A DNA stretch of 36,293 nucleotides from a virus: positions 1-36,293 of IMG/VR virus record IMGVR_UViG_3300036828_000249, one strand, 5' to 3'. Made by a program: the position numbers and the translations under genes. Within the stretch, counting starts at the first letter, position 1. The number at the start of each line of letters is the position of its first letter. Shown here piece by piece: positions 21,563-29,413 of the stretch. A model generated the notes under the pieces. That model saw only the letters and a program-made list of their open reading frames with translations. It did not search any database and had not been told where the DNA came from.

Positions 21563-21930
21563 TGCCCGACGCGGCCTATGAAATCGGCCGGCTCCGGCAT
21601 CCCGTCACCATCGCAGCGCGCGGCCAGGCCGCCGCGGACGGTGGCGGGATCTCGGAGTCCCTGACCAACCTGGCGAGCGTATGGGCCGACATTCAGCCCG
21701 TTGGCGCGTTGACGTTCTACAGCGGTGTCCAGGTTGATACACCGATCACGCATAAGGTGCGGCTCCGGTGGATGGACTGGCTCGACACGACGCACGTGTT
21801 GATCCGGGAGCTCCGCCGGCCGGATGGCACGGTGCGGCGGGAGACGTATCGCATCCGCCGCGTCAAAGAGGACGGCGCCTCCGCGCTCCGGTGGATCGAC
21901 CTTGAGTGTGAGCTCGAAAAGCGGGAGTGA
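21562..21930 (+). CDS. Head closure / head-tail joining protein (gp16/gp7-like)
   Basis: A 122-aa protein with the head-tail joining pattern: IGRLRHPVTIAARG at the start, SVWADIQPVGALTFYSG, VRLRWMDWLDTTHVLIRELRRPDG and a C-terminal YRIRRVKEDGASALRWIDLECE. Members of this small beta-barrel family seal the connector. Its position after the gp6-like gene fits. Confidence 0.82.
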   Translation: MPDAAYEIGRLRHPVTIAARGQAAADGGGISESLTNLASVWADIQPVGALTFYSGVQVDTPITHKVRLRWMDWLDTTHVLIRELRRPDGTVRRETYRIRRVKEDGASALRWIDLECELEKRE

Positions 21931-21933
21931 CGC

Positions 21934-22164
21934 ATGCAGGAAATGGTTGACAGCACTTCGGATCAGCGGACCGTGAACAACGTCATGCGCCACGCATACC
22001 GCGTGCTCTCGGATGATGAGAAGACGCAGATGCAGCGCGTCAAGGACCTTGGGCTCGCCTTCGTGGAGGCCTGCGACGCCATCGGCGCAAGCCGGGAGCT
22101 CGCGCTCGCAAAGACGAACGCGGAGCAAGCCGTCATGTGGGCCGTCAAGCATATTACGCGGTGA
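21934..22164 (+). CDS. Acb2/Tad1-hairpin-like small protein (possible anti-CBASS sponge)
   Basis: A 76-aa all-helical protein: QRTVNNVMRHAYRVLSDDEK, MQRVKDLGLAFVEACDAIG, then SRELALAKTNAEQAVMWAVKHITR. The C-terminal RELxLAxTxxEQAVMWAxxxIxR signature is what I know from phage proteins annotated as Acb2/Tad1 hairpin-domain proteins. Characterised Acb2 proteins form hexamers that sequester CBASS cyclic nucleotides. From memory, Tyr11 and Lys26 of the PaMx33 protein contact ligand; here Tyr22 and Lys37 have the same 15-residue spacing. It lies between the joining and tail-completion genes, with a good GGAG site. Many family members are untested, so the activity is inference. Confidence 0.7.
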   Translation: MQEMVDSTSDQRTVNNVMRHAYRVLSDDEKTQMQRVKDLGLAFVEACDAIGASRELALAKTNAEQAVMWAVKHITR

Positions 22165-22167
22165 CGC

Positions 22168-22692
22168 ATGGCCGCTGGCCTGAAGATCACTGTCCCGGCC
22201 TATACGCTCAGTTACGACCGGGCGGAGCTCCGCAAGGTCCTGCGTTCCGCCGGCGCCGAGGTTGCGGCGCTGGCGCGCGCCATGATCCGCAAGGCTTCCG
22301 GCGGCGGGCGCCGCTATTCAAAGCCCGGTGGCGGGCGCTACAGCGCCTCTCAGCCGGGCAATCCGCCGGTCTCCCGCACGAGGACCCTGGTGAGCTCGAT
22401 CCGCGTGCAGACCCGCCTGAAGGGGCTCAGCGTGCGGGTCATCGACGCAGCATTTTACAGCCGCTTCCTGGAAACCGGCGCCGTCGGCGGCGGGGGGGCG
22501 AAGGGGCAGCGGAACATCCGCCGCCGGCGTGGCGGCCGTCGCGGCAAATACGTGCTTCTGCAGGTCATCGGGCGCCGGCACATGGAGCCGCGGCCGTTCC
22601 TCACCGCCGCCATGGCGGCCAAGGGCGATTCGATCAGCGTGCGCGTGCGTGACGCGGTGATCCAGGGCATTGCCTTCAAGCGGCAAAAATGA
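22168..22692 (+). CDS. Tail completion protein, HK97 gp10-like
   Basis: A 174-aa basic protein: helical N-terminus (LRKVLRSAGAEVAALARAMIRKAS), then SQPGNPPVSRTRTLVSSIRV, VIDAAFYSRFLETGAVGGGG and RRHMEPRPFLTAAM. The YSRFLETG and PRPFLTxA segments are typical of gp10-type completion proteins at the head-tail interface. The basic RRRRGGRRGK patch near residue 120 is unusual. It overlaps the terminator gene by 4 nt. Confidence 0.8.
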   Translation: MAAGLKITVPAYTLSYDRAELRKVLRSAGAEVAALARAMIRKASGGGRRYSKPGGGRYSASQPGNPPVSRTRTLVSSIRVQTRLKGLSVRVIDAAFYSRFLETGAVGGGGAKGQRNIRRRRGGRRGKYVLLQVIGRRHMEPRPFLTAAMAAKGDSISVRVRDAVIQGIAFKRQK

Positions 22693-23252
22693 ACCTCGCG
22701 ACCGTCATCGGCCAGATCAAGGCGGCGGTCCCCGCGCTCGGCGGGCGCGTCAGTGGCGCGGCCGACTTCGCCTCCGGCCTGGAAACGACCGTCAATCTGG
22801 CGCTCCCCGCGTGCTTCGTGCTGCGCTTGGAGGATCAGGTGACGCCGAACGACGCGCAACCGGGCCTCAATCAGCTTGTCACGGAGCGCATCGGCGTCGT
22901 CGTGGAGTTTGACAATACGAGCAACGGGGACGCGGACCGGCGGACCGGATTTGCCGGCGCGAATCAGACTGACGACATGCGGGCCGGCTTATGGGGCGCG
23001 TTGCTCATGTGGCTCCCGCCGGAGCTCGCGGACCGTGCGCGTCAGGGCTTCAGCTACGACGGCGGCCACCTGCTCGATTTTGATCGGGCGCGGCTCTGGT
23101 GGCAGTGGGAGTTTTCAGTTGAAACGACGCTCACCGATGCGGACGGCTGGCCGCTCCGCGGTGATCCGCTCGTTGACGTGCAAGCGTCGCTGACCGTCGG
23201 CGCGGTCGATGTCCCTGAAATCACCATTGATATTCCCGTCCCTCCATCCTGA
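22689..23252 (+). CDS. Tail terminator protein (Mu gp37-like position)
   Basis: A 187-aa protein: TVIGQIKAAVPALGGRVSGAADFASGLE, LALPACFVLRLEDQVTPND, and TERIGVVVEFDNTS, a layout typical of terminators that cap the tail tube. It lies directly before the DUF2635 gene, as in Mu. Assignment rests on layout and position. Confidence 0.72.
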   Translation: MNLATVIGQIKAAVPALGGRVSGAADFASGLETTVNLALPACFVLRLEDQVTPNDAQPGLNQLVTERIGVVVEFDNTSNGDADRRTGFAGANQTDDMRAGLWGALLMWLPPELADRARQGFSYDGGHLLDFDRARLWWQWEFSVETTLTDADGWPLRGDPLVDVQASLTVGAVDVPEITIDIPVPPS

Positions 23253-23267
23253 CGACGGAGCGTTGCC

Positions 23268-23486
23268 ATGTATGTGAAGCCTGCCAAGCGGCCGGAGCAT
23301 CTGAAGGCTCCGGACGCACCGGATCATCTCGTGGTCCGGGACCCGATCAGCGGCCAGGTGATGCCGGCGGAGGGCCGGCACGTCCCGGACGGTGATCTCT
23401 ACTGGCACAAGCGCCTCATTGAAGGCGACATCGTGGAAGCGGAGCCGCCGGCTCCCGCGGCCGAGTCGGCTCAGCCGGCAGCATAG
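23268..23486 (+). CDS. DUF2635 protein (Mu gp38-like)
   Basis: A 72-aa protein, MYVKPAKRPEHL, then VVRDPISGQVMPAEGRHVPDGDLYWHKRLIEGDIVEAEP. This is the complete DUF2635 signature (VRDP...LPxxGxxVP...YWxRRLxxGDV), always found before the sheath gene in Mu-like tails. The function is unknown. The C-terminal 15 residues are Ala/Pro-rich. Confidence 0.85.
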   Translation: MYVKPAKRPEHLKAPDAPDHLVVRDPISGQVMPAEGRHVPDGDLYWHKRLIEGDIVEAEPPAPAAESAQPAA

Positions 23487-23498
23487 GGGGACGCCATC

Positions 23499-24983
23499 AT
23501 GGCCGCGCTCGCGTTCAAATACTTTCCCGCAATGTCCTGGCGCCCGTCCGGCGTCTATGCGGAGTTTGACCCGTCACAAGCGAACACCGCGCCGCAGAAC
23601 CAGCGCGCGCTTATCGTCGGGCAAGTGCTGGCGGCCGGGACCGCGACGCCGAACGTCCCGGTCCTGGCCTACAGCCAGGATCAGGTCAACGCGCTTTGCG
23701 GCGTGTTCTCCATGCTGGCGCTGATGTATGCGGCCTATCGCTTGCAGGACCCGTATGGCGAAGTCTGGATTTTGCCGGTGGCGGACGCCGGCGGAGGCAT
23801 CGCCGGAACGCAGACCTTGACGTTGGGCGGGGCCGCCACCGCGGCGGGCGCGCTGGCGCTCTACATCAACGGCGTGCCGATCCCGGTAGCGGTCAATTCC
23901 GGGGACGCCGCAAGCGCCATCGCGAGCAACGTCGTAACCGCGGTCAACCTGGCGCCGGTCCCGGCAACCGCCGGCGCCGTCGGCGCGGTTGTCACTTTGA
24001 CCGTCGATCACAAGGGCGTCGCGGTCGCGGACATGGACGTGCGGCTGAATTACTACGGCATCGCCAACGGCGAGGTCCTGCCGGCCGGGCTCACCGCGGT
24101 GGTCGCCGCCGGTGTGGCGGGCACGACAAATCCGACCTTCACAACGGCGCTCGCCAACCTAGGGACCATGCCCTTCGACTTCATCGTGTGGCCATATACG
24201 GACGCCACATCCATGGTCGCGATCGAGGGCGCGCTATCGGATCAAAGCGGCCGGTGGAGCGCCGTCCAAATGCTCTACGGTCACGCCTTCACGGCATTTC
24301 GCGGGACGGTGGGCACGCGCGCGACGTTCGGCACGGGCCGCAACAGTCAGCACGTCACCTGTCTCGGCTACTATGACAGCCCGACGCCGATCTACATCGC
24401 CGCGGCGGACTTTGCCGGCGCGCACGCGGCGCGCATCCGCGTCAACCCGGCGCAAGGTGTGGCGGAGCAAGCGCTCAACCTGATGGCGCCTCCGCTGCCG
24501 TCGCAGGACTCCGTCGGCAACCGCAACACGCTGCTATGGGATGGCGTCTCGACATTCTATGTCGATGCGGCCGGCGTGTGCCGGATCGACCGCAGCGTGA
24601 CGATGTATCAGAAGAACGCGGCCGGCGCTCCGGATGACAGCTACCTGAACACGAACCTGCTTTTCCAGGCGGCCTACGCGGCGCGCTACATCGCGGCCCG
24701 CCTGGCGAGTGAGTTCATTCAACCTGGTCGCATCCTCGTCTCGGACGGGACCGCTATCCCGATGGGAGCGCCGGCCGTCACGCCGAGCGTGATCTTCCAG
24801 GCCGTGTGCGGATACTACGCGTATCTCGCGTCCATCTTCATCGTGCAGAACCTGCAAAGCTTCAGCCGCAACGGCTATGCGCAACCGGGGAGCAAGGGGC
24901 AGGTTCAATTGTTCCTGCCGTTCGACTTTGCGGATCAGGTCATCCAGATCGCGGCTTTGATCCAGTTCCGCCAGAGCACATAG
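23499..24983 (+). CDS. Tail sheath protein (Mu L-like)
   Basis: A 494-aa protein at the Mu sheath size. It begins FKYFPAMSWRPSGVYAEFDPSQANTAPQNQRALIVGQ, as Mu-like sheaths do. The middle domain is beta-rich (LTLGGAATAAGALALYINGVPIPVAV), and the C-terminal half has YLNTNLLFQAAYAARYIAARLASEF and ends in FDFADQVIQIAALIQFRQST. It builds the contractile sheath and shows that the particle is a myovirus. Confidence 0.9.
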   Translation: MAALAFKYFPAMSWRPSGVYAEFDPSQANTAPQNQRALIVGQVLAAGTATPNVPVLAYSQDQVNALCGVFSMLALMYAAYRLQDPYGEVWILPVADAGGGIAGTQTLTLGGAATAAGALALYINGVPIPVAVNSGDAASAIASNVVTAVNLAPVPATAGAVGAVVTLTVDHKGVAVADMDVRLNYYGIANGEVLPAGLTAVVAAGVAGTTNPTFTTALANLGTMPFDFIVWPYTDATSMVAIEGALSDQSGRWSAVQMLYGHAFTAFRGTVGTRATFGTGRNSQHVTCLGYYDSPTPIYIAAADFAGAHAARIRVNPAQGVAEQALNLMAPPLPSQDSVGNRNTLLWDGVSTFYVDAAGVCRIDRSVTMYQKNAAGAPDDSYLNTNLLFQAAYAARYIAARLASEFIQPGRILVSDGTAIPMGAPAVTPSVIFQAVCGYYAYLASIFIVQNLQSFSRNGYAQPGSKGQVQLFLPFDFADQVIQIAALIQFRQST

Positions 24984-24995
24984 GGGGACTGATCC

Positions 24996-25397
24996 ATGAG
25001 CGGAACACTTGCACCCTCCACGCCGACCAACCGGCGCGTCGCCGGCATCACGAGCTTTACCGTGAACGGCTCCATGTTCGCCGTCACCGAGTTTTCATGG
25101 GACCCTGGCGCCATTACCCGCGAGACAATGACCAGCCTCTCCGGCGTGGACGGTTTTCGGGAAACGCCGATTGCTCCCTACATCAGCGGCAAGTTCCGTG
25201 ACGCGCAAAGCGTGAACGTCTCCGGCTTCGTCGGGCTCACATCCGCAACGGTGGTCGTGCAACTGGCGAACGGGAAACAGGTGGTCGGTCACAACCTTTG
25301 GTTTGTCGGGCGGCCCGGCGTCTCCGGCGCGGATGCGACATTCGATTTCCGCTTTGAAGGCAGCGCCGGGACCGTCGCGGAGCTCAACGTCGCATGA
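24996..25397 (+). CDS. Tail tube protein (Mu M-like)
   Basis: A 133-aa protein: RVAGITSFTVNGSMFAVTEFSWDPGAITRETMTSLSGVDGFRETPIAPYISGKFRD, followed by VQLANGKQVVGHNLWFVGRPG. The FxVNG, VxGF and LxNGxxVxGxN features are those of the Mu-type tube family. It overlaps the chaperone gene by 4 nt. Confidence 0.88.
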   Translation: MSGTLAPSTPTNRRVAGITSFTVNGSMFAVTEFSWDPGAITRETMTSLSGVDGFRETPIAPYISGKFRDAQSVNVSGFVGLTSATVVVQLANGKQVVGHNLWFVGRPGVSGADATFDFRFEGSAGTVAELNVA

Positions 25398-25792
25398 TGG
25401 ACGCCGCCACGCTCGCCCAAGAGGTAATCGAGGTCACAGCGCCGGCGCCGGAGCTCCCGGCCTATGCGCCGCCGCCGGAGCCCGTCACCTGGCAATTCCC
25501 GCGGCCGATCCAGTTCGGGCCCGCAAGCTATACGTCAGTCACGCTCCGCGCGCCGACCGCGGCCGAGGTCCTGAAGGCGGGCGCGCTTCCTAACGCCGCG
25601 CCGCTCGATATGACGCTCCGCCTCATCGCGGCGGTCAGCGGGGACGCCATCCCGTATGAAGCGCTCGTGCACGTCTCGGCCTGGCAGATCGGCCAGATGG
25701 CGGACTACATGGATAGCTTCGCCGGAGCACCGATGCCGGACCCTTTGGAGGCCTGGCGCCGCGCGCGCGTCGCGCGCTTCGCGCCGGGCTGA
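25394..25792 (+). CDS. Tail assembly chaperone, first frame (Mu gp41-like)
   Basis: A 132-aa protein with a Pro-rich N-terminus, then the chaperone core: TSVTLRAPTAAEVLKAGAL, DMTLRLIAAVSGDAIPYEALVHVSAWQIGQMADYMDSFAG. It lies between the tube and tape-measure genes, where Mu encodes its chaperone pair. The -1 frame stays open through its last third and past its stop into the next short gene, so a frameshifted longer product is possible. Confidence 0.8.
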   Translation: MMDAATLAQEVIEVTAPAPELPAYAPPPEPVTWQFPRPIQFGPASYTSVTLRAPTAAEVLKAGALPNAAPLDMTLRLIAAVSGDAIPYEALVHVSAWQIGQMADYMDSFAGAPMPDPLEAWRRARVARFAPG

Positions 25793-25818
25793 CGCGGCTT
25801 CCGTGCGGCGCGGCGCCG

Positions 25819-25989
25819 ATGCCGGTTCTGCGTGCCGCGGTGGAGCATGACTACCTGGCCATAGCCGCCGCAGCCGTTGGGCGCTTCTACCGTGACGGCC
25901 TGCAATGGGCGCTCCGCCTGCCATTGCCGGAGCTCATCGCCTGGCGCGCGCTGATGCCAGCCGTCCGGAGGGCCGAGGATGTCCGGTAA
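25819..25989 (+). CDS. Tail assembly chaperone, second frame (gp42-like, possible frameshift extension)
   Basis: A 56-aa frame from ATG 25819: MPVLRAAVEHDYLAIAAAAVGRFYRDGLQWALRLPLPELIAWRAL. The LPLPELIxW helix is what is expected of the second chaperone domain. It has no clear ribosome site and is in the -1 frame relative to the first chaperone gene. Upstream of the ATG the frame is open and reads LTRLPCGAAP, so it may be made mainly as a fusion by ribosomal frameshifting near 25780. It overlaps the tape-measure start by 11 nt. Confidence 0.6.
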   Translation: MPVLRAAVEHDYLAIAAAAVGRFYRDGLQWALRLPLPELIAWRALMPAVRRAEDVR

Positions 25990-28003
25990 AAGCGGCTTCG
26001 GCATCAGCATCAGCGCCACCGATTCCGGCGCCTCCGCGGTTATCGACAAGCTCAACAAGGGCATTCAGTCCCTCACCGCGAGCGGGGAGCGCACCGGCAA
26101 GGCGCTTGAGAAATTCGGCGAAGTCTCCGGTATCAACAAGCTCAATGAGGGCATGCAGGGGCTCCGCCGGACCGCGACCGACACCTTCCGCGCGATTGAC
26201 CAGACCGGTTCCTCTCTTGGCTCACTGATCGCACCGCTGACCATCGCCGGTGTCGTGGAGCTCACGCGCCGGTGGGGCGCGTTCGGCCAGGGCATGACGA
26301 ACATGGCGCATCGGCTCAACCTGCCGGTGGAGGCGCTGTCACGCTTGGAGAACGCCGCGCGCCTCGCCGGCGTCCCGGCGCAGACTATGACATCCGCGTT
26401 GGGGACCTTGCAGGAGAAGCTATACGGCGCCGCGTGGAACACCGACCCGGCGGCGGTGCACATCCTGCGTGACGTGCTGAAGATCGACCCTGGCACGCCA
26501 GGCCACGTGAGGAACACCGCGGAGGCCTTGGATGAGGTCGCCGCCGCGCTGCAAAAGGTCGGGGACCCGCACACGCGCCAGGCGATCCTGGACGCGCTCG
26601 GCATTGACCGCGCCATGCTGCCCTATCTGGAAAACTACAAGAAATTCCAGCAGGAAGCGGATCAAACCGGCGCCAACATCACGCACGATCAAGCCGAGCA
26701 CGCCTCCGCGCTAAAGGAGTCATGGGATCGCCTGGCGCTCGATTTGGAGGGTATCTACAACCGCATTCTGGACGGCTGGTCAGAGACGACCACTAAGGCG
26801 GTCAGCGCTACGAGCAGGTGGATTGAGGCCAACCAGCAACAAGCCGACTCCATCGCGAAAATCGGCGCCGCCATCGGCGCCCTTGCTCTTCTGAAGCCGG
26901 CCGCGTGGGTCCTGAAGCTGCTCGGCCTATCCGTCCCCGCTCCGGTCGCCGCTGTCACCGCTGGCGCCATCGCCGGGACGGCCGCGGCCATCGCTGAAGG
27001 CACGGAGGAAGACAAGGCGGCGGCGCTCGGTTTCCGGGCCGCGGCCATGCCGGGCTCGGTGTCCGAGTTCGGCCAGACCATGAGCTATTACAATCCGGCC
27101 ACGAAGGAATGGCTCACGAAGCCGGAGATGCAGCAACGCATCAAGGACGCCGACGCCAAGGCGGCGGAGGACAAGCCGGCGGAGCCGGCCACGGGCGGCA
27201 CCTTGGGGCCGCGCTCGGATGCAGGCACGCCAGGCGGCAATCAGTTCGCCGGTCCCGGCGTGCCGCTCCGGTTCGGTCCGGGCAAGGGCTACCGGTCATG
27301 GGACCCGGCGCAATGGTATCATCCGCCGGGTGCGGCAAACGCGGAGGACTCCGGCGGTTCGACCGGATCATTGAGCGGCGCGCTCGGCTTGAAGGAAGGC
27401 CAGTATGACGCGTTCCGCGGCTCCATCGCGCGGATTGAATCCGGCGGCAAATATAACATCATGGGCGGGAGCTCGGGGCGCTTCGCCGGCAAGTATCAAA
27501 TGGGCGCCGACGAGATACGCGAGACAGCCGCGCAACTAGGTGAACGCGCGCCGACGCAGCAAGAGTTCCTGTCCAATCCGGAGATGCAGGAGCGCTTTTT
27601 CGAGCGTTACACGCTCGGGCACCATCAATACCTCATGGCGCACAATAAGCGATACGCCGAGATGTCTCCGGAGGAACAAGCCGGCGTGCTCGGCTACGCG
27701 CACAATCAGGGCGCCGTTGGCGCAAGCCGCTGGCTCACTACCGGCGTCGCCGGGAGAGACGCTTTCCACACGAGCGGCACGCGGTATTCCGACGCGATCC
27801 ACGCCGCATTCACAAGGTTCGGCACGGCCGGCGATGGAGCTTCCGGCGCCGGCGGCCGGCAGACCGCCGAGGTGCAAGGCCACGTTCAGGTTGACGTGCA
27901 TCTGCGTGGAGCTCCGCCAGGCACGCAGGCCAACGTGACGACGACCGGCCAGGTGCGCGCCGCGCCGCCGCGCGTCGAAACCCCGATGCCGTTCGCGGCC
28001 TGA
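25979..28003 (+). CDS. Tape measure protein with C-terminal lysozyme-like domain
   Basis: A 674-aa protein. Residues 1-330 are helical and Ala-rich, including a tape-measure region (LRRTATDTFRAIDQTGSSLGSLIAPLTIAGVVELT, RLENAARLAGVPAQTMTSAL) and hydrophobic stretches near 290-340. A Gly/Pro linker follows. Residues about 475-625 look like a muramidase/transglycosylase: SIARIESGGKYN with candidate catalytic E487, then GRFAGKYQMG, typical of lysozyme-fold cores. It sets tail length and may open peptidoglycan on entry. Strong GGAGG before ATG 25979. Confidence 0.85.
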   Translation: MSGKSGFGISISATDSGASAVIDKLNKGIQSLTASGERTGKALEKFGEVSGINKLNEGMQGLRRTATDTFRAIDQTGSSLGSLIAPLTIAGVVELTRRWGAFGQGMTNMAHRLNLPVEALSRLENAARLAGVPAQTMTSALGTLQEKLYGAAWNTDPAAVHILRDVLKIDPGTPGHVRNTAEALDEVAAALQKVGDPHTRQAILDALGIDRAMLPYLENYKKFQQEADQTGANITHDQAEHASALKESWDRLALDLEGIYNRILDGWSETTTKAVSATSRWIEANQQQADSIAKIGAAIGALALLKPAAWVLKLLGLSVPAPVAAVTAGAIAGTAAAIAEGTEEDKAAALGFRAAAMPGSVSEFGQTMSYYNPATKEWLTKPEMQQRIKDADAKAAEDKPAEPATGGTLGPRSDAGTPGGNQFAGPGVPLRFGPGKGYRSWDPAQWYHPPGAANAEDSGGSTGSLSGALGLKEGQYDAFRGSIARIESGGKYNIMGGSSGRFAGKYQMGADEIRETAAQLGERAPTQQEFLSNPEMQERFFERYTLGHHQYLMAHNKRYAEMSPEEQAGVLGYAHNQGAVGASRWLTTGVAGRDAFHTSGTRYSDAIHAAFTRFGTAGDGASGAGGRQTAEVQGHVQVDVHLRGAPPGTQANVTTTGQVRAAPPRVETPMPFAA

Positions 28004-28006
28004 TCC

Positions 28007-29413
28007 ATGTCCGGCTTTTCCGGCGTCACCGGCTTTGCCGGCGGGAGCCTCGGCTCCGTGTTCATGGGCGCGCTGCAAAAGGCCTATTGGCGCGGCATCC
28101 CCTTCAGCGTGACGGGGGAGGTCACGCGCAAGGGCCGCAAGGTTGCCGTGCACGACTATCCGTTTCGCGATGGCGGTTGGGCCGAGGACATGGGCCGCCA
28201 GATGCGCGTGTTCTCATTCACCGGCTACCTGTCCGGTGACATCGCGCCGGTGCTGCAAATGGCGCTGGATCGAGCGGCCGAGGCGGAGGGTCCGGGGCTC
28301 CTGATCCATCCGACGATAGGCATGCAGCGGGTCATGCTCTTGTCGTGCGCCACCGCGGTCCGCAAAGAGGCGATGCGGGTCATTGAATGCCAGTTTGAAT
28401 TCATTGAGGCCGGTGAGCCGAATTTCATCATGTCCCTGGTCGCGACCGCGATACAGGTTGTCTCGGCCGCCACGTCCGGACTGACCGCGTTCGGCGGCTC
28501 CATCGGCTCCGGCGCCGGCGCCACGGCCTCCATCGGCTATCCGGTGATAGGGGAAGGCGTCGCCGTCATGACCGCGTTCGGCGCTGCATGCAGCATGGCC
28601 GGGGCGGACCCTGGCGGCCTCATCAGCCTGGCCACCGGGATCAACGTGCCGGACCCGGATCGGACGCTCGGCCGCTTCGCCTTTGGGAACGTCTCGCAGA
28701 TGACGACCTGCAATCTGGACGTGAACGGCAACCCGGACGTGCCGCAGACCGTGTCAACCATGACGGGCACCATCGCCGCCGGCCGCGCCACTCTCGCGCA
28801 AGCGATCACCGCGGGCACGTCCGCCGCGTCAACGTTCTCCACCGGGACCGCTGCCGCCATGGTGACGGCGCTCTCCACCGTCACGGAGGCGCTTCGTTCG
28901 ACCATGATGGACCCGGCCGACCAGGTCCGCGTGTTCCTCGGGCTTTCCGCGTGGAGCTACAGCGACTCAGTCGCCAATGCCGGCTTGACCGGGCTCCCGG
29001 CGGCCATGGGGACGATGCGCGATTCCATGGCCGTCACGGCCCGCCGCGTGGCGCTCAGCAGCCTTGCGCGCGCCGCCGCGGCCTACAGGCCGGTTTCCTA
29101 TCAGGACGCTCTGGCGCTACGGGAGGCCGTTTCCGGGGCCATAGAGACGGAGATGGTCGCCGCCGGGGACGCCGGGGATGACGCCACCTATACCGCGCTC
29201 CGCGCGCTCCGTGTCGCCGTCGTGGAGGACCTGACGACCCGCGGGGCCACGCTGCCGCAGATGACCACCATGACGCTCCCCATGCCCTTGCCGGCGCTCA
29301 CGGTGGCTCAACGGCTCTACCGGGACGCCTCCCGCGCCGACGAGGTCACGGCCGCGGCCGACGTGCCGCATCCCGCGTTCCTGCCGGTGACGTTGCAGGT
29401 GCTTGCCGCATGA
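28007..29413 (+). CDS. DNA circularisation N-terminal protein (Mu N-like)
   Basis: A 468-aa protein whose first 140 residues match the Mu N family: ALQKAYWRGIPFSVTGEVTRKGRKVAVHDYPFRDGGWAEDMG, FSFTGYLSGD, and MRVIECQFEFIEAGEPN. The rest is Ala/Thr-rich and helical. In Mu-like phages this protein belongs to the baseplate hub; the circularisation name is historical. It overlaps the next gene by 4 nt. Confidence 0.85.
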   Translation: MSGFSGVTGFAGGSLGSVFMGALQKAYWRGIPFSVTGEVTRKGRKVAVHDYPFRDGGWAEDMGRQMRVFSFTGYLSGDIAPVLQMALDRAAEAEGPGLLIHPTIGMQRVMLLSCATAVRKEAMRVIECQFEFIEAGEPNFIMSLVATAIQVVSAATSGLTAFGGSIGSGAGATASIGYPVIGEGVAVMTAFGAACSMAGADPGGLISLATGINVPDPDRTLGRFAFGNVSQMTTCNLDVNGNPDVPQTVSTMTGTIAAGRATLAQAITAGTSAASTFSTGTAAAMVTALSTVTEALRSTMMDPADQVRVFLGLSAWSYSDSVANAGLTGLPAAMGTMRDSMAVTARRVALSSLARAAAAYRPVSYQDALALREAVSGAIETEMVAAGDAGDDATYTALRALRVAVVEDLTTRGATLPQMTTMTLPMPLPALTVAQRLYRDASRADEVTAAADVPHPAFLPVTLQVLAA

